A stretch of DNA of 64,000 nt from Clostridiales bacterium (GTDB lineage Bacteria; Bacillota; Clostridia; UBA1381): positions 62,001 to 126,000 of the forward strand of contig JAQXZB010000036.1 in assembly GCA_029226975.1 (NCBI GenBank). The letters run 5' to 3'. The notes under the pieces are model-generated. The model had not been told where the DNA came from, did not search any database, and worked only from the letters and a program-made list of their open reading frames with translations. This document shows, piece after piece, positions 33,585-43,845 of the stretch; position 1 is the first letter of the stretch, and every line of letters starts with the position of its first letter. A program made the translations under genes and the position numbers.

Positions 33585-35747
33585 ATGCTTGATTTTATTG
33601 TATCGGAAAACGAATTTAATAAGGATAATATACCCTGGAACGGAAACAGATTTCTTATAGGAAACGGATATTTCGGAATACGCGGAACTTTGGAGGAATA
33701 TAGCAAGGAGCATATGTGCGCCGTTAATATGGCGGGAATTTACGACCGCGCCGGAGATGCGTGGCGTGAATCCGTAAACGCGCCCAATCCCCTGCACACA
33801 TACATTATTGTAAACGGCACAAAATACGCACTGCCCGAAACGGAGCCGAAGTCACATACCCAGACACTGGATTTTAAAAACGGTCTGCACCTGCGCAAAA
33901 CCCAATGGCAGACCGAAAACGGAACAATAACCATTGAGTGTGAGAGATTTGCAAGCATGAGCCGCCGTCATTTAATTGCGATGCGTTACACGTTCTTTGC
34001 GGATTTTGAATGTGAAGCGGAAATTGTAACGGGAATTGACGGTGATGTGTGGGACATCAACGGTCCGCATTTTGTGAAAATTCAAACAGGCACACAGGGA
34101 AGTGTGAACAGCGTCATCGGCACAACCGGCGAAAAGAATATTTCCGTAACCGCAAAAGACTGCACAAGTGCGGATTTTAAGGCAGAGCAGACAACGGACG
34201 AGGGCGAGAAAACCGTATACAGACATTTTTCCTTTAAGGCTGAGCCGGGAAAGGAATATACAATAGAAAAAATCGCGCAGATAACAACCTCCGAGGACGA
34301 TTTTGATGTTGCGGGAGAAATAGACAAGCTTACATATTCAATGCTCAGAGCGGAGCACATCACCGCATGGGAAAGAATATGGGATATTTCCAAAATCACC
34401 ATAGAGGGCGACGATGAGGCAATGTATGCGCTCAATTATTCGATATATCACCTAAACTGTATCGCGCCGCGGGAGATGAAAGGAAAGTCCATTGCGGCAA
34501 GAGGTCTTTCGGGACAGGTGTATAAGGGCGCGGTGTTCTGGGATACGGAAATGTTTATGATTGACTATTACATACACACCGAGCCGGAGATTGCAAAAAC
34601 ACTTTTGCAGTACAGAATAGATACAATAAACGGCGCAAGGGCAAAGGCGGCGGAATACGGGCTTAACGGCGCATACTATGCATGGGAGAGCCAGGAGGGC
34701 GGCTATGAGGGCTGCTCCGATTACAATGTAACGGACGTATTCACAAACCGTCCCATGCGCACGCATTTTAGGGACAAGCAATACCATGTTTCGGCGGCGG
34801 TTGTGTACGGAATTATGAAGTATATACGCGGTACGGGAGATTACAGCATACTGGGCGAGGGTGCAATGGAGGTTATTGTGGAGTGCGCTCAAATGTATCG
34901 TTCACTGCTGTTAAAATACGCGGACAAGCCTTATTATGAGATACATGACGTTGTAGGTCCGGACGAATACCATGAGCGCGTAAATAACAACGCCTACACA
35001 AACAGAATGGCGAAGTTCGTTTTTGACACCGCTCTTGAAATGCTTGATGAATTTGAAGCAAAATACCCCGAAAAAATAAAGGCGCTTGATGACAAGTATG
35101 GTCTTGAAGCAACAAAGGCAATGCTTAAGGACTCCGCAGAGGGCATATTTATAAGAGAGCCGGATAATAACGGAATAATAGAGCAGTTTGAGGGATATTT
35201 TAAGCTTGAGGACGTGTCTGTTGATACGGTGCGTTCAAGACTTCTCGACCCCAAGGAATACTGGGGCGGCGCATACGGCGTGGCGGCGAATACGCAGGTT
35301 ATAAAGCAGGCGGATGTGGCGGCAATGCTCAGTATGTTCAAGGACGATTACAGTGCTGATATAATGAAGAAGAATTTTGACTACTACGAGCCGAGAACGG
35401 AGCATGGCTCCTCGCTTTCGGCGTGTATGTATTCGCTGCTTGCCTGCTTTACGGGCAATACCGAAACAGCGTATCCGCTGTTTATGAAGTCGGCAAAAGC
35501 CGATCTTGTAAAGGGCGGCAAGGAATGGGCAGGGCTTGTGTATATAGGCGGAACCCACCCGGCAAGCGAGGGCGGCGCATGGATAGTTGCCGTAAACGGC
35601 TTTGCCGGTATCAGCGAGCAGGACGGAAAGCTTGTGTGCAGACCGTCGCTTCCCCAAAACTGGAAGAGCATGAGCTTTAAGCTTGTCTACAGAGGTACGG
35701 TGTATAAGGTAAACATAAACGGCACAAAGGGAGAAATTTCCTATTAG
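33585..35747 (+). CDS. GH65-family disaccharide phosphorylase
   Basis: Start at 33585 (GAGGAG 7 bases upstream); 720 residues, close to the 750-residue norm. An N-terminal beta-sandwich (about 1-265), linker, (alpha/alpha)6 barrel (about 290-660) and C-terminal beta strand domain are apparent. The general acid is Glu461 in VVGPDEYHE; FWDTE (319-322) and HGSSLSA mark the substrate and phosphate sites. It reversibly phosphorolyses an alpha-glucosyl disaccharide (maltose, kojibiose, nigerose, trehalose or glucosylglycerol) to beta-glucose 1-phosphate; the linkage cannot be assigned. No beta-phosphoglucomutase gene is adjacent. No signal peptide, so cytoplasmic. Confidence 0.92.
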   Translation: MLDFIVSENEFNKDNIPWNGNRFLIGNGYFGIRGTLEEYSKEHMCAVNMAGIYDRAGDAWRESVNAPNPLHTYIIVNGTKYALPETEPKSHTQTLDFKNGLHLRKTQWQTENGTITIECERFASMSRRHLIAMRYTFFADFECEAEIVTGIDGDVWDINGPHFVKIQTGTQGSVNSVIGTTGEKNISVTAKDCTSADFKAEQTTDEGEKTVYRHFSFKAEPGKEYTIEKIAQITTSEDDFDVAGEIDKLTYSMLRAEHITAWERIWDISKITIEGDDEAMYALNYSIYHLNCIAPREMKGKSIAARGLSGQVYKGAVFWDTEMFMIDYYIHTEPEIAKTLLQYRIDTINGARAKAAEYGLNGAYYAWESQEGGYEGCSDYNVTDVFTNRPMRTHFRDKQYHVSAAVVYGIMKYIRGTGDYSILGEGAMEVIVECAQMYRSLLLKYADKPYYEIHDVVGPDEYHERVNNNAYTNRMAKFVFDTALEMLDEFEAKYPEKIKALDDKYGLEATKAMLKDSAEGIFIREPDNNGIIEQFEGYFKLEDVSVDTVRSRLLDPKEYWGGAYGVAANTQVIKQADVAAMLSMFKDDYSADIMKKNFDYYEPRTEHGSSLSACMYSLLACFTGNTETAYPLFMKSAKADLVKGGKEWAGLVYIGGTHPASEGGAWIVAVNGFAGISEQDGKLVCRPSLPQNWKSMSFKLVYRGTVYKVNINGTKGEISY

Positions 35748-35756
35748 ACAGTAAAA

Positions 35757-35786
35757 GGGGTGCGGTCTGCAATTTGACCGCACCCC
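35757..35786. terminator. Hairpin downstream of the GH65 gene
   Basis: GGGGTGCGGTC...GACCGCACCCC stem. The T-run is better on the minus strand (CTTTTAC) than on the plus side, so termination of the GH65 transcript is probable but not certain. Confidence 0.65.
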
Positions 35787-35808
35787 AAAATTTGTAAGAC
35801 AAAAAAAA

Positions 35809-35833
35809 TCGGAACAAGCAAGGCTTGTTCCGA
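35809..35833 (-). terminator. Terminator of tRNA-Thr
   Basis: TCGGAACAAG...CTTGTTCCGA stem followed on the minus strand by T8 (A8 at 35801-35808), starting 3 bases after the tRNA 3' end. Confidence 0.85.
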
Positions 35834-35835
35834 CA

Positions 35836-35911
35836 TGGAGCTAACGAGCGGAGTCGAACCGCCGACCTCTTCATTACCAATGAAGTGCTCTGCCTACTGA
35901 GCTACGTCAGC
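35836..35911 (-). tRNA. tRNA-Thr (anticodon GGT)
   Basis: A 76-nt cloverleaf on the minus strand: acceptor GCTGACG/CGTTAGC, D-arm AGCTCAGTAGGCAGAGC, anticodon stem CTTCA around TTGGTAA, T-arm GGTTCGACTCC, encoded CCA. The mismatched acceptor pair is a G-T wobble. Confidence 0.95.
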
Positions 35912-35929
35912 ATTTTCTGCAACTATTTA

Positions 35930-35958
35930 ATTATACAGTATTTTTTCTGTTTTGTCAA
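35930..35958 (-). promoter_or_regulatory. Promoter of tRNA-Thr
   Basis: Minus-strand TTGACA (35953-35958), 17 bases, TATAAT (35930-35935); both boxes are consensus. Confidence 0.85.
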
Positions 35959-36031
35959 TACCTTTTTCACTATTTTTTTCTGAAATATTTTGATTTTTTT
36001 GCTCCGGGCAGGAAAAAAACAAAAAAAGTGC

Positions 36032-36060
36032 TTGACATATGCCCCGTAATGTGGTAGAAT
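36032..36060 (+). promoter_or_regulatory. Promoter of tRNA-Ser
   Basis: TTGACA (36032-36037), 17 bases, TAGAAT (36055-36060), 16 bases before the mature tRNA. Confidence 0.82.
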
Positions 36061-36075
36061 AATATTTGTCGGTAC

Positions 36076-36166
36076 GGACAGGTATCGAAGTGGTCATAAC
36101 GGCCCTGACTCGAAATCAGGTAGTCGCGCAAGCGGCTCGTGGGTTCGAATCCCACCCTGTCCGCCA
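36076..36166 (+). tRNA. tRNA-Ser (anticodon CGA)
   Basis: A 91-nt class II tRNA with long variable arm: acceptor GGACAGG/CCTGTCC, anticodon loop CTCGAAA in CTGA..TCAG, variable arm GTCGCGCAAGCGGC, T-arm GTGGGTTCGAATCCCAC, discriminator G and encoded CCA. Reads UCG. Confidence 0.95.
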
Positions 36167-36170
36167 CATG

Positions 36171-36203
36171 AAAAATCCTACTCATTTGAGTAGGATTTTT
36201 TTG
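36171..36203. terminator. Terminator of tRNA-Ser
   Basis: AAAAATCCTACTC/GAGTAGGATTTTT hairpin with T7 on the plus strand. It can also serve the stalk-domain gene that converges from the right. Confidence 0.88.
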
Positions 36204-36218
36204 CAGCATACTTGGTAT

Positions 36219-37280
36219 CTATTCGCTTACCGTATTGTCGCTGTATACGGTTATCTTCTGACCGGCATCGGTAAAGATGTAGTATTTTTTGTCTACCGTA
36301 AAGTACGGTCCTCCCGCAAGCTGTGCATTTGGGTGCGCGTCCTTTATAAGCGCAAATGCCGGGTCGGGCAAAAAGTCCTCCACAGCGTCCGTTTCCTCAC
36401 GGGTTTTCTTTGTGGGAATATTGGTATCACAGCTTAATTTAACAGTTCTTGATGCGTCATCCCAATTAACGTCAACACCGAAGGTTTCGACAATTGCCCT
36501 TAGCGGCATATATGACGAGGTACCTATAATAATCGGCTGAATATCGGAAATCTCAACCCCGAATTTTGGCTCGCTCTCGGTTGAAGCGCCCTCGCCGGAC
36601 CACACATCCATGCCCCAGGAGCCGAAGCCCTCGCTTATGCCCAGTCTGCTTATTTTTGCGATAATATCATCACGGGTAAAGGTGATTGACTGATTTTGTC
36701 CCGCCGAAGTCCTGTAATCGTCCCAGAATACGTTTATTCCGCAGGCCTCAAACACGCCCCTTACCGGCACATATGTGCGGTTTCTTATAACAATCGGCGC
36801 CGGGTCAAGATTAAGCTTCTCGCCGTTTAACTCAATGGAAACATCGTAGTTATACGCCGAGCTGTGAGCATCAAAGCCCTGCTGCGGGTTTAAAAAGCCC
36901 TCATACATCAGTATTTGGCTGTCCAAAAGCAGCTTTACCTTTATCTGTCCGTCATAGAGGTGCAGCTCCATTGTACCGAAGGCATAGTTTTGCACATCGT
37001 CATTGCTTACCGAAAATCTTGCTGTGCCGTAGGTATCATTCATTACGCCCTGATAAACCGTATAGTATATGTTTGTGGGTCTTGACGCCTTTTTGTACAC
37101 GAAATGACAGTTGAAAATGGAGCTGTCTATGTAATCGAGAGTAAGCTCTCCGTAATCGTTCTCCGTTGCTCCCGATGAAAGCCATGACCCTATGAATGCG
37201 CTGTTGTTGTAGGTGTCGGCAAGCGCCGTTGCACCGAAAATCATGATTGCCGCCGCAATCGCCAAAAGAAGTTTTTTCAT
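36219..37280 (-). CDS. Secreted protein with two copper-amine-oxidase-like stalk domains
   Basis: The 353-residue protein has a signal peptide (MKKLLLAIAAAIMIFGATALA). Its N-terminal half (about 22-150) is an unassigned beta-rich region. Two copies of the copper amine oxidase N-terminal (stalk) motif follow: APIVIRNRTYVPVRGVFEAC and QPIIIGTSSYMPLRAIVETF, each with a downstream VxWDD. In Clostridia such domains occur in many cell-surface proteins without amine oxidase activity and probably mediate surface attachment. A short C-terminal beta segment (YFTVDKKYYIFTDAGQKITV) ends the protein. Confidence 0.82.
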   Translation of the reverse strand: MKKLLLAIAAAIMIFGATALADTYNNSAFIGSWLSSGATENDYGELTLDYIDSSIFNCHFVYKKASRPTNIYYTVYQGVMNDTYGTARFSVSNDDVQNYAFGTMELHLYDGQIKVKLLLDSQILMYEGFLNPQQGFDAHSSAYNYDVSIELNGEKLNLDPAPIVIRNRTYVPVRGVFEACGINVFWDDYRTSAGQNQSITFTRDDIIAKISRLGISEGFGSWGMDVWSGEGASTESEPKFGVEISDIQPIIIGTSSYMPLRAIVETFGVDVNWDDASRTVKLSCDTNIPTKKTREETDAVEDFLPDPAFALIKDAHPNAQLAGGPYFTVDKKYYIFTDAGQKITVYSDNTVSE

Positions 37281-37366
37281 TGTGTACGCCCCTTTGCTTT
37301 TTTGTTTTGATTATACCACAAAGCCGCCGCAAATTCAATATCGCCGCTTTAAAAAAATTTAACAGT

Positions 37367-38239
37367 TTATTCCTGTTTTTTTTCGCAGTTTTTGACATTA
37401 AGTGCCTCAAAAATCTTTTTTGCACCAAAATTTACGGTGTAAATATCTCTTTGTATATTAAAGCCCTTTTCGTTTAAAACTGCCGCAAGCTCGGTTATTT
37501 TCGGTATGTCAAGCCCCATTTCCCTTAAAATTTCGGGTTGGGAAAATATTTCTCCGACACTGCCCTCGGCTCTTAACCTGCCGCTGTCTATGGCAAAAAC
37601 GTAATCAGCCGTTTCGGCAACGTCCTCCATGGAATGTGAAACGAATACCACTGCCGCATCGGGATTTTGACGGTGATAATCCTTTATTACCGAAAGTATC
37701 TCGGCTCTGCCCCTTGGGTCAAGCCCTGCTGAGGGCTCGTCAAGGATTAAAGCCTTTGGTCGCATGGCGATAACTCCGGCGATTGCCGCCCGGCGTTTTT
37801 CGCCGCCCGAAAGGGAAAAGGGTGAGCGGTCAAGATATTTTTTGCAAAGCCTTACCGTATCCATTGCCATATTTACGCGTTCATTGACCTCTGCTTCGCA
37901 AAGCCCCATGTTTCTCGGTCCGAAAGCAATGTCCTTGTAAACGGTTTCCTCAAAAAGCTGTTGCTCCGGGTACTGGAACACCATGCCGACCTTGCGGCGC
38001 ACCTCGTTTATATGAGTACCCTTTTGCCATATATCCTCTCCGTCCGCGAAAACCTGTCCCTCGTCCGGGCGCAGAAGTCCGTTAAAATGCCGTATTAAGG
38101 TGGACTTGCCGCTGCCGGTGTGACCGATTATTGCGCTTACGGTATTTTTTTTGATGTGCATGCTTATTCCGTCTAAAACGCGCCGCTCGCCCGGAAGCTT
38201 TTTATTGTAGGAATACACTACATTGCGCAGCTCAAGCAT
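37367..38239 (-). CDS. ecfA2: ECF transporter ATP-binding protein EcfA2
   Basis: Start at 38239 (MLELRNVVYSY), overlapping the ecfA1 end by 8 bp; an upstream GTG adds three residues. The 290-residue ABC ATPase has Walker A GHTGSGKST, signature LSGGEKRR and Walker B ALILDEPSAGLD. It pairs with EcfA1 to drive vitamin or micronutrient uptake through EcfT and substrate-specific S components. No ecfT gene follows; the next gene downstream is the stalk-domain protein. Confidence 0.93.
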   Translation of the reverse strand: MLELRNVVYSYNKKLPGERRVLDGISMHIKKNTVSAIIGHTGSGKSTLIRHFNGLLRPDEGQVFADGEDIWQKGTHINEVRRKVGMVFQYPEQQLFEETVYKDIAFGPRNMGLCEAEVNERVNMAMDTVRLCKKYLDRSPFSLSGGEKRRAAIAGVIAMRPKALILDEPSAGLDPRGRAEILSVIKDYHRQNPDAAVVFVSHSMEDVAETADYVFAIDSGRLRAEGSVGEIFSQPEILREMGLDIPKITELAAVLNEKGFNIQRDIYTVNFGAKKIFEALNVKNCEKKQE

Positions 38240-39062
38240 TGACCTCACCCCGCATTTTTAAGATAATATCCGCCGTTTCCTCTACGGTAAGCACGTCTTG
38301 GGGCATATCAAGCCCCAGCTTTTTAAGCTCTAAAGAAAGCCGCATCATCTGCGGAACGTCCAGACCGATGCCGCTTAGCTGTTTTGCGCGTGAAAATACG
38401 GTATTCGGACTGCCGTCCATGAGGATTTTTCCTTTTTCCAGAACCAGAACTCTGTCCGCTTCGGCCGCCTCGTCCATGTAATGGGTTATGAGGATTACGG
38501 AAATTCCCTCAGTCTTGCGCAGACGTTGGACGGTTTCCATAAAATCCGCTCTGCCCCTTGGGTCGAGCATGGCGGTGGCTTCGTCAAAAACTATTGTTTT
38601 CGGGCGCATGGCAAGCACCGAGGCAATGGCTGTTCGCTGCTTTTCGCCGCCCGAAAGCTCACAGACCTGCCGTTTGCGGTGCTTTTCCATGCCGACTGCC
38701 GCGAGGGCTTCGTCAACTCTTAGGCGTATTTCTTCCGGCTCAATGCCTAAATTTTCAGCCCCGAACGCCGCTTCGTCCTCGACTATTGCCGTAACAAGCT
38801 GATTGTCGGGATTTTGAAACACCATTCCCACATTTTTTCTTATATCAAACAGCCGTTTTTCATCGCGGGTGTTCATGCCGCAGACGGTCACATCGCCGGT
38901 GCTCGGCACAAGCAGACCGTTTAAAAGCTTTGCCAAAGTGGACTTGCCGCTGCCGTTTGAGCCGAGGAGCGCACAGAACTCGCCCTCTTTGAAGCTGAGG
39001 CTTATATCCTTTAAAACCTCATCGTCCCCGTAGGAGAAGGAAACATGATTAAGCTCAATCAT
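38232..39062 (-). CDS. ecfA1: ECF transporter ATP-binding protein EcfA1
   Basis: A 276-residue ABC ATPase with Walker A GSNGSGKST, Q-loop FQNPDNQ typical of ECF ATPases, signature LSGGEKQR, and Walker B TIVFDEATAMLD. It overlaps the methyltransferase stop by 8 bp upstream and the ecfA2 start downstream, so the three genes are coupled. In many Clostridia ecfA1-ecfA2-ecfT sits after rplQ; here it is about 22 kb away from rplQ and on the other strand. Confidence 0.93.
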   Translation of the reverse strand: MIELNHVSFSYGDDEVLKDISLSFKEGEFCALLGSNGSGKSTLAKLLNGLLVPSTGDVTVCGMNTRDEKRLFDIRKNVGMVFQNPDNQLVTAIVEDEAAFGAENLGIEPEEIRLRVDEALAAVGMEKHRKRQVCELSGGEKQRTAIASVLAMRPKTIVFDEATAMLDPRGRADFMETVQRLRKTEGISVILITHYMDEAAEADRVLVLEKGKILMDGSPNTVFSRAKQLSGIGLDVPQMMRLSLELKKLGLDMPQDVLTVEETADIILKMRGEVNA

Positions 39063-39924
39063 TCTGCCATCTCCCGCTTATGCCGCAGGGCAGAATAAGC
39101 CCGCCCGCGCTCATGGGCAGACCTATTTCGTCCGCTTCCGCTTTGCCGCCGTATCTTTTTTTCATGGTCATGTCTAAAATATTTTTCAAAATCTGCGCAC
39201 CAAGACCTGTCGTATAGGAATTTATAAGGAAGAAAAGCGGCTTGTCCGAGAGAATTTTCATACATTCCTCAATAAGGGGATAAAGCTCGTTTTCTATCTT
39301 CCACACCTCGCCGGAGGGACCTCTGCCGTAGGAGGGCGGGTCCATGATTATTGCGTCATATTGCTTTTGGCGGCGAAATTCTCGCTTTACGAATTTTATA
39401 ACATCGTCAACAATGTATCTTACCGGTCTGTCGGAAAGGGAGGAGGAGATGATGTTCTCCTTTGCCCATGTAACCATGCCCTTTGAAGCGTCCACATGGC
39501 AGACCTCCGCTCCCGCCGCAAGAGCCGCCGCCGTTGCGCCGCCGGTATAGGCAAAGAGGTTAAGCACCCTTACGGGACGGTCTGCGTTTTTTATTAAATT
39601 GCCGAACCAGTCCCAGTTTACGGCCTGTTCGGGGAAAAGCCCTGTGTGCTTAAAGCCCATGGGCTTTATGTTAAAGGTCAGATCTCCGTAGCCTATCTGC
39701 CAGCGGTCGGGGATTTTTTTGTTGAAAAACTGCCATTTTCCGCCGCCGGAGGAGGAACGGTGATACCATGCGTCGCACCTGTCCCAGAGCTTTTTTTCGG
39801 ATTTGACGCTCCAAACCGCCTGGGGCTCGGGACGGCGCAGAATATAGCCGCCCCAGTATTCAAGCTTTTCGCCGCCGGCAGCGTCTATGAGCCTGTAATC
39901 TGTCCATTTGTCTGCAAGATACAT
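39055..39924 (-). CDS. Class I SAM-dependent methyltransferase (RlmI/RlmK-like)
   Basis: Start at 39924 (AAAGGA 9 bases upstream); the longer frame has no RBS. The 289-residue protein has SAM-binding motif I NLFAYTGGATAAALAAGA, motif II VCHVDASKG and a catalytic-site motif IMDPPSYGRG. The DPPxF/Y form is typical of N- or C5-methyltransferases acting on 23S rRNA bases (RlmI/RlmK group). No PUA domain is present. Substrate is inferred as rRNA. First gene of the operon with ecfA1 and ecfA2. Confidence 0.85.
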   Translation of the reverse strand: MYLADKWTDYRLIDAAGGEKLEYWGGYILRRPEPQAVWSVKSEKKLWDRCDAWYHRSSSGGGKWQFFNKKIPDRWQIGYGDLTFNIKPMGFKHTGLFPEQAVNWDWFGNLIKNADRPVRVLNLFAYTGGATAAALAAGAEVCHVDASKGMVTWAKENIISSSLSDRPVRYIVDDVIKFVKREFRRQKQYDAIIMDPPSYGRGPSGEVWKIENELYPLIEECMKILSDKPLFFLINSYTTGLGAQILKNILDMTMKKRYGGKAEADEIGLPMSAGGLILPCGISGRWQND

Positions 39925-40096
39925 TTTTTGTATTCCTTTCAAAATTATTTCTGCGATTATTATACACCAAAGAACGCCCTTCGTCAACCGCCCCGCAAAA
40001 ACGGACGGGCTTTTGTGCAAAATGCCGCCGAGGTGCGCTGTTGGGGCGGCGTTTTGCCGTAAGATTGAATAAATTCAAAAAAAACCTTAAAAAACC

Positions 40097-40125
40097 TTGA
40101 CATTTGGGAGGTTTTTGTATATAAT
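40097..40125 (+). promoter_or_regulatory. Promoter of the str operon
   Basis: TTGACA (40097-40102), 17 bases, TATAAT (40120-40125), 55 bases upstream of the L7Ae-like gene. rpoB/rpoC are not upstream in this window, so the str genes start a transcript here. Confidence 0.85.
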
Positions 40126-40180
40126 CATATAGGTTGACCGTGTAGTCGGCTGATTTGGTATGGAGCGGAGATGATAAAAC

Positions 40181-40426
40181 ATGATCACAGAAGCGGAAAA
40201 AACACGTTTACAGGTTGGTTACAAGCAGGCTGTAAGAGCATTGGGCGAGGACCGTGTTTTGAAGGTTTTTCTTGCAGATGATTGTGAAAGGAAAATCAGC
40301 GCTCCCATAGAAGAGCTTGCTTCCCAAAAGGATGTGCAGGTGTTCTATATACCCACAATGAAGGAGCTGGGCGCTATGTGCGGCATTGAGGTCGGCGCAA
40401 GCTGCGCGGTTGTCCTTCGCGGCTGA
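40181..40426 (+). CDS. L7Ae-family ribosome-associated protein (YbxF-like)
   Basis: An 81-residue single-domain L7Ae/L30e/S12e-fold protein. The signature surface is visible in YKQAVRALGEDRVLKVFLAD and MKELGAMCGIEVGASCAVVL. Bacillus homologues bind kink-turn RNA and associate with ribosomes. It occupies the usual place just before rpsL. RBS GGAG lies about 9 bases upstream. Confidence 0.9.
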   Translation: MITEAEKTRLQVGYKQAVRALGEDRVLKVFLADDCERKISAPIEELASQKDVQVFYIPTMKELGAMCGIEVGASCAVVLRG

Positions 40427-40474
40427 GGGTCTTCCGTAAAATTTATTTTTTAAGAAAGAGAGGTGTAATTCGGT

Positions 40475-40894
40475 ATGCCTACATTTAACCAATTGGTTAG
40501 AACCGGTAGAAAAACATCAAAGAAAAAGTCAACTGCTCCCGCGCTTCAAAAGAGCCTGAACTCTTTGAAGAAAAAGACAACGGACAAGAGTTCTCCCCAA
40601 AAGAGAGGTGTCTGCACAGCGGTAAGAACAGCAACTCCCAAGAAGCCTAATTCGGCGCTTCGTAAGATTGCCAGAGTAAGACTTACCAACGGTTACGAGG
40701 TTACCGCCTATATCCCCGGTATAGGTCATAATCTTCAGGAACACAGCGTCGTACTCATAAGAGGCGGCAGAGTTCGTGACCTTCCGGGTACAAGATACCA
40801 CATCATAAGAGGTACTCTTGATGCTCAGGGCGTAAACGGACGTTTGCAGTCACGTTCAAAGTACGGTGCAAAGAGGCCAAAGGATAAGAAATAA
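40475..40894 (+). CDS. rpsL: 30S ribosomal protein S12
   Basis: A 139-residue protein of the decoding centre. [11 protein letters not shown] and [10 protein letters not shown] are intact, so no streptomycin-resistance substitution is visible at the usual Lys positions. First universal gene of the str cluster. The 152-base gap to rpsG contains no terminator with a T-run, so readthrough is expected. Confidence 0.97.
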   Translation: MPTFNQLVRTGRKTSKKKSTAPALQKSLNSLKKKTTDKSSPQKRGVCTAVRTATPKKPNSALRKIARVRLTNGYEVTAYIPGIGHNLQEHSVVLIRGGRVRDLPGTRYHIIRGTLDAQGVNGRLQSRSKYGAKRPKDKK

Positions 40895-40980
40895 TTTTTT
40901 TAAGTTTGGCAAACTATCACAAGTGCATATCGAATTATACAGATAATATAGATAGCGCTGACGGAATTTTGAAATAGTAA

Positions 40981-41517
<537 letters not shown>

Positions 41518-41583
41518 AGTATAATTACCAAGCTTTCGACTTATATTAAGATAAATACCTTTATTTGAAAGGAGGAAACTGCT

Positions 41584-43692
41584 ATGGGTAGAGAATATTC
41601 ATTACAGAATACAAGAAATATCGGTATCATGGCTCACATAGATGCCGGTAAAACAACTACAACAGAGAGAATTCTGTACTACACCGGTATCAATCACAAG
41701 ATCGGTGAAACCCATGAGGGAGCCGCTACCATGGACTGGATGGCACAGGAGCAGGAGAGAGGAATAACAATCACCTCGGCTGCAACAACGTGCTTCTGGG
41801 CAACCAAGGAAGGTCCCTATAAGGGAATTAAGAACAGAATAAACATCATAGATACCCCGGGTCACGTTGACTTTACCGTTGAGGTTCAGCGTTCGCTGAA
41901 GGTTTTGGACGGTTCGGTTACGGTTATGTGTGCTAAGGGCGGCGTTGAGCCTCAGTCAGAAACTGTATGGCGTCAGGCTGACGAGTACAGCGTACCGAGA
42001 ATGATTTATGTCAACAAAATGGACATCATGGGCGCAGACTTTTACAAGGTTGTGGACATGGTTGCCGACAGACTTCACGCAAACGGAGTGCCCATTCAGC
42101 TGCCTATCGGCGCTGAGGATACCTTTAAGGGTATAATAGACCTTATGACCATGAAGGCTGAGGTTTATTACGATGATTTGGGCAATGACGTAAGAATCGA
42201 GGACATTCCCGAGGATATGCTTGACCAGGCTGAGGAATACCGTCAGAACATGGTTGAGAAAATCTGCGAAACGGACGAGGAGCTTTTGGAGAAATTCTTA
42301 AGCGACGAGGAAATTTCGGTGGACGAGCTTAAGAAGGCTTTAAGAAAGGCTACAATAAACAACGAGATAGTTCCCATGCTTTGCGGAACATCCTACAGAA
42401 ACAAGGGCGTTCAGATGCTTCTTGACGCAGTTATCGAGTATATGCCGGCTCCTACGGATATTGCCGACATTAAGGGTGTAAACCCCGATACCGGCGAGGA
42501 GGATTCAAGACCCTCATCGGATGACGCACCTTTTGCGGCGCTTGCATTTAAGATTGCAACAGACCCGTTCGTTGGTAAGCTGTGCTTCTTCAGAGTTTAT
42601 TCGGGTACCGTTGAGGCGGGCTCATATGTATTAAACTCCTGCAAGGGTCACAAGGAGAGAATGGGCAGACTGCTTCAGATGCATGCAAACGACAGAAAGG
42701 ATATAAGCATTTGCTACTCGGGAGATATTGCCGCAGCGGTTGGTCTTAAGAACACAACCACAGGTGAGACCCTCTGTGACGAAAAGCACCCCATTGTGCT
42801 TGAGTCAATGGACTTCCCCGAGCCGGTTATCCGTGTTGCAATAGAGCCTAAGACCAAGGCGGGTCAGGAAAAGATGGGTATTGCCCTGTCAAAGCTTGCC
42901 GAGGAGGACCCGACATTTAAGACCTATACCGATGAAGAAACCGGTCAGACGATTATCGCAGGTATGGGTGAGCTTCACCTTGAGATTATCGTTGACAGAC
43001 TGCTTCGTGAGTTTAAGGTAGAGGCAAACGTGGGTCAGCCGCAGGTTTCGTACAGAGAGGCTATAAGAAAGCCTGTTAATATAGAACACAAGTATGCACG
43101 TCAGTCCGGAGGTAAGGGTCAGTACGGTCATGTACTGTTAAAGCTTGAGCCTTTGGAGGAAGGCGGCGGCTACGAATTTGTAAATGCCGTTGTCGGCGGA
43201 GCAATTCCCAAGGAATATATTCCGGCGGTTGACGCAGGTATCCAGGGTGCTATGCAGTCCGGTGTTCTTGCAGGCTACAACGTAGTTGACGTTAAGGCGA
43301 CTCTCTATGACGGTTCTTATCACGAGGTTGACTCTTCGGAAATGGCATTCAAGATTGCCGCTTCAATGGCATTCAAGGAAGGTATGAAGAAGGCAGACCC
43401 GGTTATCAAGGAGCCTATCATGCTTGTAAACGTTATCGTTCCGGACGAGTATCTCGGCTTTGTTATAGGTGACCTCAGCTCAAGAAGAGGTCTTGTAAAG
43501 AGCCAGGAGGTAAGAAACGGCGGAGTTACACAGGTAACTGCGGACGTACCTCTGTCGGAGATGTTCGGTTACGCTACAGACCTGAGATCGGGTACACAGG
43601 GAAGAGGTCAGTATACAATGGAGCCGTCCCACTACAGCGAGGTTCCCAGATCGATTCAGGAAAAGATTATGAGCGAGAGAAAGAGCAATTAA
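41584..43692 (+). CDS. fusA: Elongation factor G
   Basis: A 702-residue translocase GTPase: G1 [11 protein letters not shown]3 DTPGH, G4 NKMD, five-domain length. It drives tRNA-mRNA translocation and, with RRF, ribosome recycling. RBS AAGGAGG. A weak hairpin (about 43703-43735) follows, and tuf has its own promoter. Confidence 0.97.
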   Translation: MGREYSLQNTRNIGIMAHIDAGKTTTTERILYYTGINHKIGETHEGAATMDWMAQEQERGITITSAATTCFWATKEGPYKGIKNRINIIDTPGHVDFTVEVQRSLKVLDGSVTVMCAKGGVEPQSETVWRQADEYSVPRMIYVNKMDIMGADFYKVVDMVADRLHANGVPIQLPIGAEDTFKGIIDLMTMKAEVYYDDLGNDVRIEDIPEDMLDQAEEYRQNMVEKICETDEELLEKFLSDEEISVDELKKALRKATINNEIVPMLCGTSYRNKGVQMLLDAVIEYMPAPTDIADIKGVNPDTGEEDSRPSSDDAPFAALAFKIATDPFVGKLCFFRVYSGTVEAGSYVLNSCKGHKERMGRLLQMHANDRKDISICYSGDIAAAVGLKNTTTGETLCDEKHPIVLESMDFPEPVIRVAIEPKTKAGQEKMGIALSKLAEEDPTFKTYTDEETGQTIIAGMGELHLEIIVDRLLREFKVEANVGQPQVSYREAIRKPVNIEHKYARQSGGKGQYGHVLLKLEPLEEGGGYEFVNAVVGGAIPKEYIPAVDAGIQGAMQSGVLAGYNVVDVKATLYDGSYHEVDSSEMAFKIAASMAFKEGMKKADPVIKEPIMLVNVIVPDEYLGFVIGDLSSRRGLVKSQEVRNGGVTQVTADVPLSEMFGYATDLRSGTQGRGQYTMEPSHYSEVPRSIQEKIMSERKSN

Positions 43693-43774
43693 GCATTTTT
43701 TATCCCAAATACGCTGTTTTTGCGGTGTTTGGGTATAAAAATTGTAAAAAGTTTATAAATATGCGAAAAAAGAC

Positions 43775-43803
43775 TTGATTTTTTCGCAAAAATTTAGTAC
43801 AAT
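43775..43803 (+). promoter_or_regulatory. Promoter of tuf
   Basis: TTGATT (43775-43780), 17 bases, TACAAT (43798-43803), 42 bases before the start codon. Confidence 0.72.
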
Positions 43804-43845
43804 AGTATCTATTGAAAATGATATATTTTTAAGGAGGAAATTAAA

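Noticed and set aside
36219-37280. Copper amine oxidase enzyme
   Set aside because: Only the N-terminal stalk-type domains are present; there is no catalytic topaquinone domain.
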